From: JAHJDS01 sp964569795
GTDB lineage: Bacteria; Desulfobacterota; Desulfarculia; Desulfarculales; JAHJDS01
Reading direction: 5' to 3'
Assembly (NCBI GenBank): GCA_964569795.1
Contig: CAZMVB010000040.1
Location: 1 to 34,264 of the forward strand
DNA length: 34,264 bases
The translations under genes were made by a program, and so were the position numbers. A model generated the notes under the pieces. That model worked only from the letters and a program-made list of their open reading frames with translations, was not told the DNA's origin and did no database searches. This document shows positions 1 through 6,835 of the stretch, piece after piece; the first letter of the stretch is position 1; each line of letters starts with the position of its first letter.

Positions 1-167
1 AGCCGGAATACGAGGGGAAGGTCACCGAGGAGGAACTCAAGAAGTGGTGCCAGGAAAACATGAGCCACTACAAGGTGCCCCAGGTGATCGCCTTCCGCAA
101 GGAGCTGCCCAAGACCATGGTCGGGAAGGTTTTACGTCGAATGTTAAAAGAAGAGGACCTAGCCTGA
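1..167 (+). CDS. Acyl-CoA synthetase (AMP-forming), C-terminal end only
   Basis: This is the last 54 codons of a gene that starts outside the window, read in frame from base 3 to a TGA at 165-167. The peptide has the C-terminal lid features of ANL-superfamily acid:CoA ligases: a helix of the EEELKKWCQENMSHYKVP type followed by P-K-T-M-V-G-K-V-L-R-R. The lysine in the P-x-x-x-x-G-K segment is the one that normally takes part in adenylate formation and is the target of acetylation control in this family. The substrate cannot be told from this fragment. A second, complete acyl-CoA synthetase lies at 23687-25249. The stop codon sits inside a 59-bp tandem duplication (153-271). Confidence 0.85.
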   Translation, partial: PEYEGKVTEEELKKWCQENMSHYKVPQVIAFRKELPKTMVGKVLRRMLKEEDLA

Positions 168-271
168 ATCGCGGAGCCGGTGACATCGAGGCCTACCGTT
201 ATTAAAAAACGGAGGACTCAGCCTGAACCTCGGAGCCGTTTAATTCGAGTTGGATCCGTTTATAAATAAAA
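153..271. repeat. 59-bp imperfect tandem duplication over a gene end
   Basis: Two copies, about 153-211 and 212-271, share in the same order and spacing the blocks GAGGAC, AGCCTGAA, CGGAGCC, TCGAG and CCGTT followed by an A/T-rich run. The offset is 59 bases, drifting to 60 at the end. The first copy holds the last codons and stop of the acyl-CoA synthetase; the second is non-coding. The copies have diverged, so the event is not recent. Confidence 0.7.
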
Positions 272-307
272 GCGACCATGACCACTGCCGCCATCGAGAA
301 TTGACCT

Positions 308-778
308 ATGATCGAACAGAACACCAAAAAGGCGACGACCGCTCTCCGGACCACGCCCCAGGCCGTACAGGGCCGGCTGGCCCTGGCCCTGTATGAGGAA
401 TTCGGGGAGGCGGTCCTGCCTGTCCTGCGGCGGGTGTACTTTGATTACGGTTACGAGATCGGCCTGGGTTTGCGCGAAAAATATCGGCCGAAAGACCTGG
501 AGGAGGCGGCCCGGGCGTTCATCGAGATGACCAACGCCAACGGGTATCCGTCGAGGGTGGAGATCGACGCGGACGGCGTGGCCCGGTTTGAGGGTCACGG
601 CTGCCCGTTCGAACTGACGAACACCCATCGGCAGGTGTACGAGGCCCTGATGGCCATGGACGACGGCATCTTCCTGGCGCTACTGGGCCTGGATGAAGAT
701 CAGATGGAAGGTAAAATCGAGCAGTCCCTGGCCGCCGGGGATGAGTGCTGCCGGGCCTGGTTCAGAGTGAGATCGTAG
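308..778 (+). CDS. Small cysteine-containing protein, possibly ATC-hydrolase/MetOD1-like
   Basis: The product has 156 residues and starts at ATG 308; no clear Shine-Dalgarno precedes it, so the start is less certain. The N-terminal half is helical. The C-terminal half has a G-H-G-C-P-F motif (Cys99) and ends with a G-D-E-C-C-R-A-W-F segment (Cys147, Cys148). This layout resembles the small-molecule-binding domain of L-2-amino-thiazoline-4-carboxylic-acid-hydrolase-like and methanogen-output-domain proteins, which often end with a G-D-x-x-C-x-F/W pattern. That family link is from memory and weak. No DNA-binding domain is visible. It follows the acyl-CoA synthetase by 140 bases and converges on the HgcAB-like operon. 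Function unknown. Confidence 0.75.
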   Translation: MIEQNTKKATTALRTTPQAVQGRLALALYEEFGEAVLPVLRRVYFDYGYEIGLGLREKYRPKDLEEAARAFIEMTNANGYPSRVEIDADGVARFEGHGCPFELTNTHRQVYEALMAMDDGIFLALLGLDEDQMEGKIEQSLAAGDECCRAWFRVRS

Positions 779-831
779 TTACACTGGATTTTTTACAACT
801 GAAGCCTTGTTCTAACCCCTCACCACGGCGG

Positions 832-1938
832 TTACACCACGGCCCCGGCGTGATCAAGACCGGCGATCACGGCCTGAATCGCCCCGGTCGGGCACTGGAC
901 CAGGCAGGCCCGGCAGGAGGTGCAGTCTTCCGGACGGGCCAGGAGCCCCTTCCTGTCAGCACTCATCTCCCGGGCCCCCTGGGGGCAGACCTCGACGCAC
1001 TGGCCGCAACCGATGCACTGCGCCGCGTCGTGGGTCAGGACCCGGGCGCCGGTCAACAGCTCGGCCCGGACGGTGCCCGCAAAGGCGATGTTACCGATGT
1101 GCCGGAGGCCGAGCCGGGCCAGGAAGGGGTCCAGGTCGCTGGGCAGGGTCGAGGCCAGGCCGCCCAGCTCGGTCCCGTAGATGAGCAGCATGACCATGGC
1201 GATGATCAGGTCGGCCCGGACCGGGCCGCTGCCGGGATAAAAAACGGAGACGACCAGGGCCGCCCCGAGCAGGACGTCCAGCCACATGACCTTGGTCAGT
1301 CCGTGCCGGCCGGGCAGCCAGGGGCAGGTGATAAAGAAGAACAGCCAGGCCGCCGCCGCGACCACCAGATAGTCCAGGACCAGGCCGGGCCCGAAGATCA
1401 GGAAGCCGATCGCCCCCAGGATATAAAAGGGAAACAGGCTTCCCAGGGCCGTATCCAGCCGCTCGCGCCAGGTATAGGTCACCCGCTTCATGGCCTCGGA
1501 TCGCCTGAGCCCGTCGGCCAGGTAGCCGGGGATGTCTTTGGCCCGGACCGGCCCCCAGTGCACGGACCAGCCCGTCTCCTTTTCCACGTCCTTGGCCCTG
1601 ACGCCGGGCGCGGCCAGGGGAGGCAGGATCAGGCGCCGGTGGTCCACCACGTCGGCCAGGCCACTGGTCTTGATTGCCGAGACCAGGGAATGGGTGTTGA
1701 ACTCCCCACCCCCGGCCCCGCACCAGACGTTGTCCCCCCTGGAGTCGGCGGTCAGGAGCCAGGCGTCAACCTTGGCCCTGGACAGGATCCGGGTCAGACG
1801 CCTGACGGTCAGATAAAAGTTGCAGGTCACCAGGACCGGACTGTTCCGCCCCGGCGTGCCGATCCGGCGCAGGCCGACCCGGGTCGGACAGGGAAACAGC
1901 CTGAACAGCAATCCCCAAACGGTCTTGAACATACTCAT
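832..1938 (-). CDS. HgcAB-like fusion: corrinoid protein, membrane domain and 2x[4Fe-4S] ferredoxin
   Basis: This 368-residue protein joins the parts of HgcA and HgcB, the pair that methylates mercury in anaerobes. Residues 1-150 match the HgcA corrinoid-binding domain, including the cap-helix motif N70-V-W-C73-G-A-G and the following H-R-x-L-I-L-P-x-L-x-A-P-G-V stretch. In HgcA the cap-helix cysteine is thought to ligate cobalt. About four membrane segments follow (roughly 167-185, 188-208, 217-236, 241-258). Residues 308-349 form a ferredoxin domain with Cys308/311/314/318 and Cys339/342/345/349. Two differences argue against mercury methylation: the canonical N-V/I-W-C-A-A/G-G-K reads N-V-W-C-G-A-G-G, and the extra cysteines of HgcB (mid-protein Cys and terminal Cys pair) are absent. 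The start overlaps the upstream methyltransferase stop (ATGA), implying coupled translation. Probable role: corrinoid-dependent methyl transfer at the membrane, substrate unknown. Confidence 0.88.
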   Translation of the reverse strand: MSMFKTVWGLLFRLFPCPTRVGLRRIGTPGRNSPVLVTCNFYLTVRRLTRILSRAKVDAWLLTADSRGDNVWCGAGGGEFNTHSLVSAIKTSGLADVVDHRRLILPPLAAPGVRAKDVEKETGWSVHWGPVRAKDIPGYLADGLRRSEAMKRVTYTWRERLDTALGSLFPFYILGAIGFLIFGPGLVLDYLVVAAAAWLFFFITCPWLPGRHGLTKVMWLDVLLGAALVVSVFYPGSGPVRADLIIAMVMLLIYGTELGGLASTLPSDLDPFLARLGLRHIGNIAFAGTVRAELLTGARVLTHDAAQCIGCGQCVEVCPQGAREMSADRKGLLARPEDCTSCRACLVQCPTGAIQAVIAGLDHAGAVV

Positions 1939-2606
1939 TGGCTTTGGTTCTCCATGGGGCGGTGGGCGATCACCAGGGCAAAGGCGCCGCCGTGGCTTCG
2001 AGTCTCCCGGTCAACCTTCAGACCGGCCGTTGTCACCTCTTCCGTCAAATTTTTCAGGGGCCGGGTCGAGGCCTGGGACACCAGATAGGTCAGGGCCAGC
2101 AGCGGCCACCGGAGCAGGGCCTGGAGCATCCGGCGGCCCCGGCCTCGGGGAACCACCTCGTCGGCCACGATCAGCCGGCCGCCCGGCCTGAGCACCCGGC
2201 CGGCGTGCTTCAGGGCGAATCGCCGCTCGTCGTCACTCAGTTCGCTCAGGACCAGGGTCGCCACCACGGCGTCATAGGCCATATCCGGGAGGCGGTCCAT
2301 GCCGTCCACGCCCATGGGGCGGAGGCTCAGCCGGCCGCCCAGGTTTTCCGTCTGAATCCGCCTCTCGGCCGCGGCCAGCATGGCCGGGCTGAGGTCAAAG
2401 CCGTCCACCGTGGCCCCGCGGCCGATCATCATCGCCGCCAGTTCGCCCGTGCCGCAGCCCATCTCCAGGACGTGACTGCCGGGCGATATCTCGGCCGCCA
2501 CCGCTTCCTTGACGGCCCGGACCCGGCCCCGGGAGACCCGGTCCATCCGGGCGTCATAGGACCCGGGTCTCATCTCCAGAATCTTCATGAACACGTAACT
2601 GAACAC
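1935..2606 (-). CDS. Class I SAM-dependent methyltransferase
   Basis: The product has 223 residues and a Rossmann-type methyltransferase fold. Motif I is V-L-E-M-G-C-G-T-G at 46-54, an acidic residue at the end of strand 2 (D71 in G-F-D-L-S) should bind the SAM ribose, and a post-motif L-R-P-G-G-R-L-I-V-A-D-E lies at 139-150. This is the UbiE/Methyltransf_11 pattern; the acceptor is not predictable. The reading frame opens at GTG 2606; ATG 2588 (residue 7) is an alternative, since the G-rich stretch lies very close to the GTG. It is second in a tetR - methyltransferase - HgcAB-like operon, 13 bases after tetR and overlapping the fusion gene by four. It may supply a methyl group to the corrinoid protein or modify its product; this is inference. 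Confidence 0.85.
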   Translation of the reverse strand: MFSYVFMKILEMRPGSYDARMDRVSRGRVRAVKEAVAAEISPGSHVLEMGCGTGELAAMMIGRGATVDGFDLSPAMLAAAERRIQTENLGGRLSLRPMGVDGMDRLPDMAYDAVVATLVLSELSDDERRFALKHAGRVLRPGGRLIVADEVVPRGRGRRMLQALLRWPLLALTYLVSQASTRPLKNLTEEVTTAGLKVDRETRSHGGAFALVIAHRPMENQSQ

Positions 2607-2619
2607 GTCCCCCCCCTGA

Positions 2620-3243
2620 TTACTGGTGGGGCTCGGTCCCGTCGGCCTCCTTCAGGACGCCCCGGGACAGCAGCCTCATGGTCTGACGTCGAACGGCCGC
2701 CGGGTCGGCGCCGCTCTCTTCGAAAATGTGATGCAGGATCAGGCCGTCAAAGACCGAGATCAAGACCTCGGCCAGGGCCCCGGGCTCGAAGTCTTCCGGC
2801 ACGTCGCCGTCGGCCTGGGCCTCGGCGATCAGGTACTCCAGGATCAGACGCATCCGTCCGTAAATCTCGGACAGACTGATCTGCTCCGCTGGGCCGGTCC
2901 GGGCGGCGCCGTAATAGTCCACGTAAACCGCGCAGTGGTCCTCCCACTGGGCGGCGTGATCCAGGGCGAACTGAGCCATGGCCAGGAGCTTGTTCGCGGC
3001 CCGGGACTCCTGCTCCATGGCCTTGGCGGCCCCGGTGATGAAGGTCGTGAAATAGTCGTCAAAGGCGAAGCGGAGGATATCGGCCTTGTCCTGGAAATAC
3101 TCGTACAGGGTGCCCTTGCCCACCCCGGCGGCCTGGGCGACGTCGGCCATGCGGGTCTGGTGAAAGCCCCGCTCCCGAAAGACCTTGATCGCCGCGGCGG
3201 CGATGTCCTGTTTTTTGACCTGCTTATCGACTATCTTGGGCAC
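2620..3243 (-). CDS. TetR-family transcriptional repressor
   Basis: The product has 207 residues. The N-terminal TetR DNA-binding domain covers about 10-57, with the helix-turn-helix in M-A-D-V-A-Q-A-A-G-V-G-K-G-T-L-Y-E-Y-F. The rest is a helical ligand-binding and dimerisation domain of ordinary length. The start is GTG at 3243, supported by GGAGG nine bases upstream. It is the first gene of the operon with the methyltransferase and HgcAB-like fusion. A 26-bp palindrome of the TetR type (3284-3309) lies directly downstream of the -10 box of its own promoter, so autorepression and ligand-induced expression of the whole operon are likely. The inducer is unknown; a metal, metalloid or methylated compound would fit the downstream genes. 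Confidence 0.92.
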   Translation of the reverse strand: MPKIVDKQVKKQDIAAAAIKVFRERGFHQTRMADVAQAAGVGKGTLYEYFQDKADILRFAFDDYFTTFITGAAKAMEQESRAANKLLAMAQFALDHAAQWEDHCAVYVDYYGAARTGPAEQISLSEIYGRMRLILEYLIAEAQADGDVPEDFEPGALAEVLISVFDGLILHHIFEESGADPAAVRRQTMRLLSRGVLKEADGTEPHQ

Positions 3244-3283
3244 GATCTCTTGCCTCCGTCCTGATGTTCCAGCCCGTCACCTT

Positions 3284-3309
3284 TAAATGACCGACTCGTC
3301 GGTCATTTA
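3284..3309. promoter_or_regulatory. Palindromic TetR-type operator
   Basis: A 26-bp palindrome with two 12-base arms (TAAATGACCGAC and its complement) and a 2-base centre (TC). The core TGACCGAC-NN-GTCGGTCA is typical of TetR-family operators. It covers the expected transcription start of the tetR operon, immediately after the -10 box, where a bound repressor would block initiation. Confidence 0.88.
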
Positions 3310-3310
3310 G

Positions 3311-3339
3311 ATAATACGACAATATGCCGCTGAAGTCAA
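3311..3339 (-). promoter_or_regulatory. Sigma70 promoter of the tetR - methyltransferase - HgcAB-like operon
   Basis: On the minus strand TTGACT (3334-3339) and TATTAT (3311-3316) are separated by exactly 17 bases. Both boxes are close to consensus. The operator begins two bases past the -10 box. Confidence 0.85.
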
Positions 3340-3397
3340 GCCATGGGTGGAGAAAAATTTTTCCCAGTCTTGTCCCCTGGGCTAAAAAAGGAAGTCC

Positions 3398-3427
3398 GCG
3401 ACCCGAAGCCGAAGGCGGTCGGGTCGC
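3398..3427. repeat. Strong GC-rich hairpin between tetR promoter and sulfotransferase
   Basis: Arms GCGACCCGA (3398-3406) and TCGGGTCGC (3419-3427) are perfectly complementary, and the interior GCC-GAA-GGC can pair again. No U-tract directly follows on either strand; a six-base T run on the minus strand begins about nine bases after the stem. It marks the point where composition turns AT-rich. It may be an old terminator or a boundary of acquired DNA; the role is unknown. Confidence 0.5.
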
Positions 3428-3496
3428 CATTTATTACAGAATTTTCCTTTATTTTCAATTTGTGTTAAATATACTTCGATAAATTCCTTTTTTTCC

Positions 3497-3525
3497 TTGA
3501 CTAGTCCATTACCTTGGAATAGACT
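3497..3525 (+). promoter_or_regulatory. Sigma70-type promoter of the sulfotransferase gene
   Basis: TTGACT (3497-3502) and TAGACT (3520-3525) are 17 bases apart, followed by a leader of about 20 bases to the RBS and ATG at 3551. Because these boxes fill the upstream part of the open frame, translation from the TTG at 3497 is unlikely. Confidence 0.6.
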
Positions 3526-3550
3526 ATTCTCGATACTTAGGGGTTTTAAG

Positions 3551-4417
3551 ATGTCCGGCCAAAGACAACAGCCGTTACCCAATGTAATCGGCGTGGGATT
3601 CCCCAAGGCCGGAACCACGTTTATCAGTAACGTCCTGGCGGATCATCCCCAAGTCTGCTTTTCAACCGCCAAGGAAACCAATTTTTTCAGCAAGACCTAT
3701 CACCTTGGATTGGCTTACTATGCGGGTTACTTTTCCCATTTCAACCAGGCAAACCATCGAGTCGTGGCCGAATGGTCAAATAGTTACATTTATGACCTTA
3801 ATGCTCTAGAGAAGATCCGGCAAGACTTGGGACCGGAAATCAAGTTGCTGGTTTGCATCCGCCCCCCGGAAGAGACCGTTTTATCTTTTGTGAATTACAT
3901 GATCATGAATTACAGACTTGACCATCGGATCCGCGTGTCCGAGGTCATTGAAAATAATTTAAATGGCATCATGGATCGGGTCCGATTCGACATATTCTTG
4001 GACCGAATGCTGGGTATGTTTCCCGCCAGATCGGTCTATATTTGCCATTATAAAGAAATGAAGCGAGACCGCAATTTATTTTTTAACAACCTGTTTGATT
4101 TTATTGGGATAGACTTCCTGGATAACACAGAGCTTGTCAATATTTTCCCAGCCAACCTATCCCAGCCGTTCAGATATCGAAAAGTTCACGGTCTTTTATT
4201 TTACTATTTAAAACTATTTCACGGCGAAAAGGGCGCCAGAAAAATCTTGACCGCATATCCGCCAGAAAAGCCGCTTTTGATCAGAATCCTTCAGAAGTGG
4301 AACACCAGAAGGCGGGAGTTAAGCGCGTCGGATCGTGAGGTCTTGCGGGACCGCCTTTCCTCGACCAACGAGGCCCTCCAGTCCATCATCAGTGATTGGC
4401 GAACGGCCTCTAAATAA
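3551..4417 (+). CDS. PAPS-dependent sulfotransferase family protein
   Basis: The product has 288 residues. The 5'-phosphosulfate-binding loop is G-F-P-K-A-G-T-T at 16-23 near the N terminus. The second PAPS contact (3'-phosphate) is probably R104 and S112 in R-P-P-E-E-T-V-L-S-F. This is the layout of bacterial carbohydrate and deacetylase-type sulfotransferases, which move sulfate from PAPS to a sugar or lipid; the acceptor is unknown. ATG 3551 is chosen because it has AGGGG about seven bases upstream and because the longer frame runs through the promoter. The gene is clearly richer in A+T than the rest of the window and stands alone between unrelated operons, which suggests horizontal acquisition, as is common for surface-polysaccharide genes. 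Confidence 0.85.
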   Translation: MSGQRQQPLPNVIGVGFPKAGTTFISNVLADHPQVCFSTAKETNFFSKTYHLGLAYYAGYFSHFNQANHRVVAEWSNSYIYDLNALEKIRQDLGPEIKLLVCIRPPEETVLSFVNYMIMNYRLDHRIRVSEVIENNLNGIMDRVRFDIFLDRMLGMFPARSVYICHYKEMKRDRNLFFNNLFDFIGIDFLDNTELVNIFPANLSQPFRYRKVHGLLFYYLKLFHGEKGARKILTAYPPEKPLLIRILQKWNTRRRELSASDREVLRDRLSSTNEALQSIISDWRTASK

Positions 4418-4523
4418 TCAGTAAAGCATATTTTGGTGCGTTGGCTTCCGAGAATGATATACTTTATTTGATTCAGTTCCTTTCAGATCTTGGAGATCGG
4501 GCGGGCGACCCGGCAATCCGCCC

Positions 4524-5447
4524 CTAATCGCGGCCCGCAGCAAAATCGGCGAGGAGCTTGGCCGTCCGGCCTGGGCATTCCTCCTGGGGGACGTGGCCGC
4601 AGTTTTTCAAGATAACCATTCTCGAACCAGGGATGGACTTATTCAGCTTGCGGCCGACCGCCACGGGCACCCACTTGTCGCTCGCCCCCCAGATGATCAG
4701 GGTCGGGACCTTGATCTCGCCCACCCGGTCGTAAAACGGCTTGATCTCGTGAATCGAGGTCAGGACCGCCCGCTGGGCCTCCAGGGCCCCCACGGTTCGC
4801 AGGCGGTCGTAATAGGCCTTGACCAGCTCATAGGTCACCTTTTTGGGGTCGTGATAGACCTCGTCCAGGGAGTCCCAGATCGCCCAGCGACCGAAGGTGA
4901 GCCGGATCACCAGCCCGGCCAGGGGCAGCGAGGCCACCTTGCGCCAGAAGGTCTTGGCCTGGGGATTGGCGGCGTCGATCAGGACCAGCCGGGAGATTTT
5001 CGTGGGATGCTGCAGGGTCACGATCAGCCCGATGGCCCCGCCCAGGGAATTGCCCACAAAGACCACCCGGCCCAGTTTTTTGACCCGGATGAACTCGGCT
5101 ACCTCGGCGGCCAGGGTGGCCGGATCGTACTTGGCGTCAAGCGGCTTGTCCGACCAGCCGAAACCCTTCATGTCCAGGGCCACCACCCGGAACCCGGCCC
5201 GGTTGAGCCGGGGCGCGATTTCCCGCCAGGTATAGGTCGATGAGGCGAAACCGTGCAGCAGGAAGACGGTCTGCTTTGGTCCGGCATATTCCTGGAAGTG
5301 ATATCTGACGCCGTTTATCTTCAGATAGTGATCGGCCGGGGTCTTGTCCAGGATCTGGCCCGGCGGGATCTGGCCGGCGAGGATGCCGCACGCGGCGCTG
5401 GCGAGAAATCCCACCAAAACCATGAACCACGAAAGCTTGGCTACCAT
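4524..5447 (-). CDS. Exported or membrane-anchored alpha/beta hydrolase
   Basis: The product has 307 residues with an alpha/beta-hydrolase fold. Visible parts are the oxyanion-side H-G-F at 65-67, the nucleophile elbow G-N-S-L-G-G (Ser134), the acid Asp257 in G-A-S-D-K-W-V-P, and the base His285 in C-G-H-V-P-Q-E-E. It resembles the C-C bond hydrolase, haloalkane dehalogenase and carboxylesterase group; the substrate cannot be assigned. Residues 5-24 form a hydrophobic N-terminal signal or anchor, with Cys20 possibly a lipoprotein site although its S-A-A-C context is not a classical lipobox. It lies downstream of the acyl-CoA dehydrogenase on the same strand and may share its transcript. A degenerate copy of its 5' end occurs at 5548-5607. 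Confidence 0.85.
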   Translation of the reverse strand: MVAKLSWFMVLVGFLASAACGILAGQIPPGQILDKTPADHYLKINGVRYHFQEYAGPKQTVFLLHGFASSTYTWREIAPRLNRAGFRVVALDMKGFGWSDKPLDAKYDPATLAAEVAEFIRVKKLGRVVFVGNSLGGAIGLIVTLQHPTKISRLVLIDAANPQAKTFWRKVASLPLAGLVIRLTFGRWAIWDSLDEVYHDPKKVTYELVKAYYDRLRTVGALEAQRAVLTSIHEIKPFYDRVGEIKVPTLIIWGASDKWVPVAVGRKLNKSIPGSRMVILKNCGHVPQEECPGRTAKLLADFAAGRD

Positions 5448-5707
5448 CCGCAGTTCCTTTGTAAAAAATTCCCGCCCGTCTATCCCGAGCGTTGATCCTA
5501 AAACTCGCCGACCCGGCCCCTCATGATCAGTTCCCGGGCGATGACCAGCAACCGGCGCTCATCAGCAAGCCCACGGTACATATGAACCACGAAAGCCCGG
5601 TTGCCATCAGTCGTTCCGTTGTTAAAAAAATTTGACCGTCGGTTGCCCGAGAAGCGTGCTTAAAACTCTCCGACCCGGCCGCGCATGATCAATTCGCGGG
5701 CGATGAC
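5422..5707. repeat. Diverged tandem duplication, offset 160-162 bp, spanning a gene junction
   Basis: Copy A is about 5422-5545 and copy B about 5582-5707. Both contain, in order, ATGAACCACGAAAGC, an A-rich run, TAAAACTC-C-GACCCGGCC, CATGATCA and GGGCGATGACCA. Each copy carries the 5' end of the hydrolase gene, the intergenic spacer and the 3' end of the acyl-CoA dehydrogenase gene. In copy A the hydrolase start is intact; in copy B the dehydrogenase end is intact. Confidence 0.85.
5498..5607 (-). pseudogene. Fused remnants of a second hydrolase start and a second acyl-CoA dehydrogenase end
   Basis: Read on the minus strand, 5607-5548 encodes M-A-T-G-L-S-W-F-I-C-T-V-G-L-L, a clear relative of the hydrolase N terminus M-V-A-K-L-S-W-F-M-V-L-V-G-F-L. 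Its frame then hits a TGA at 5527-5529. In another frame, 5557-5498 encodes L-L-V-I-A-R-E-L-I-M-R-G-R-V-G-E-F plus stop, nearly identical to the real acyl-CoA dehydrogenase C terminus. The two remnants meet around 5548-5557. The simplest history is an ancient tandem copy of the dehydrogenase-hydrolase pair in which the middle was deleted. No functional product is expected. Confidence 0.85.
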
Positions 5708-6835
5708 CAATTTTCTAATCTCTGACGTGCCGGCCCCGATCTCGAACAGCTTGGCGTCCCGCCACAGCTTCTGGACCGGGAACTCGAGGCAGTAGCCGTA
5801 GCCGCCGTGGATCTGGATGGCGTCCGAGCAGACCCGGGTGGCGGCCTCGGCCGCGAACAGGGCCGCCGCGGCGGCCATCTGGGTCAGGTCGGTCCCCTTG
5901 CCGCCCCGCTCGGCCTTGGAGGCGACGGCCGCCGCCTCGAAGGTCAGGGACCGGGCCGCGGCGTAGGCGGTGTACATCTCGGCCAGCTTGGCCTGGATCA
6001 TCTGGAACGAGGCGATGGGCCGGCCGAACTGCTCGCGCTCGCGGGCGTACTTGATGGCGTAATCGGTCGCCTGGCGGGCGATACCCAGGCAGCAGGCCGC
6101 CACCAGGACCCGCTCGATGTCCAGGCCCCGGGTCATGACCTTGACCCCCTCGTTCAACCCGCCGACCACGTTCGCCGCCGGGACCCGGCAGTTGTCAAAG
6201 GACAGCTCGCCCGTGGGCGAGCCGCGCATGCCCACCTTCTTGATCTGGCGCGAGACCGAGAAACCCTCGAACTCCTTTTCGACGATGAAGGCCGAGATCC
6301 CGGCCGGACCCCGCTCGGGTTCGGTCTTGGCGTACACCAGGATGATATCGGCGATGGGTCCGTTGGTGATGAACATCTTCGAGCCGTTGAGCACGAAAAA
6401 GTCGCCGTCGGGCACGGCCCGGGTGCGGATGCCCATGGCGTCCGAGCCGGCCCCGGGCTCGGTCAGGGCCAGGGCCCCGATCTTTTCGCCCTTGACCAGG
6501 GGCGGCAGATACTTGGCCTTGAGTTCCTCGCTGGCGTTGAGGTGGATGTTGCTGGCGCACAGGTTGGAGTGGGCCCCGAAGGACAGGGTCAGGGCCGGGC
6601 AGATGCGGGACATCTGCTCGCCGACGATGACCTCGGAGACCACGTCCAGGCCGGCCCCGCCGTATTTCTCGTCAATGGACACGCCCAGCAGTCCCAGCTC
6701 GCCCAGTTGCTTGAACAGGCCGGGCGGCATCCAGTCTTCCTCGTCGATCTTTTCCTGTAAGGGGCCGATCTCTTTCACGGCCCAGCGATAGACCGTCTCC
6801 TCGAGCATCCGCTGTTCGTCGGTCAGTTCGATCAT
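5660..6835 (-). CDS. Acyl-CoA dehydrogenase, isovaleryl-CoA dehydrogenase type
   Basis: The product has 391 residues, the normal family length. The FAD-side signature A-L-T-E-P-G-A-G-S-D-A is at 123-133 and the C-terminal signature Q-I-H-G-G-Y-G-Y at 341-348. The probable catalytic base is Glu241 in G-L-D-I-E-R, the position used by isovaleryl-CoA dehydrogenases. The site used by medium-chain enzymes has no glutamate here (E-I-G-A-G-T-S-E-I-R). It should oxidise a branched or short acyl-CoA to the 2-enoyl-CoA with electron-transferring flavoprotein as acceptor. ATG 6835 overlaps the MaoC stop (ATGA); the 33-codon upstream extension lies inside maoC and is rejected. Its downstream neighbour is a duplicated, partly deleted copy of its own 3' end. 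Confidence 0.93.
   Translation of the reverse strand: MIELTDEQRMLEETVYRWAVKEIGPLQEKIDEEDWMPPGLFKQLGELGLLGVSIDEKYGGAGLDVVSEVIVGEQMSRICPALTLSFGAHSNLCASNIHLNASEELKAKYLPPLVKGEKIGALALTEPGAGSDAMGIRTRAVPDGDFFVLNGSKMFITNGPIADIILVYAKTEPERGPAGISAFIVEKEFEGFSVSRQIKKVGMRGSPTGELSFDNCRVPAANVVGGLNEGVKVMTRGLDIERVLVAACCLGIARQATDYAIKYAREREQFGRPIASFQMIQAKLAEMYTAYAAARSLTFEAAAVASKAERGGKGTDLTQMAAAAALFAAEAATRVCSDAIQIHGGYGYCLEFPVQKLWRDAKLFEIGAGTSEIRKLVIARELIMRGRVGEF

Noticed and set aside
832..1938. Functional mercury methylation gene hgcA
   Set aside because: The cap-helix motif departs from N-V/I-W-C-A-A/G-G-K and the HgcB-type extra cysteines are missing, so the symbol hgcA was not used.
3497..3550. N-terminal extension of the sulfotransferase from TTG 3497
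   Set aside because: This stretch forms the -35 and -10 boxes of a promoter, and a good RBS precedes ATG 3551.
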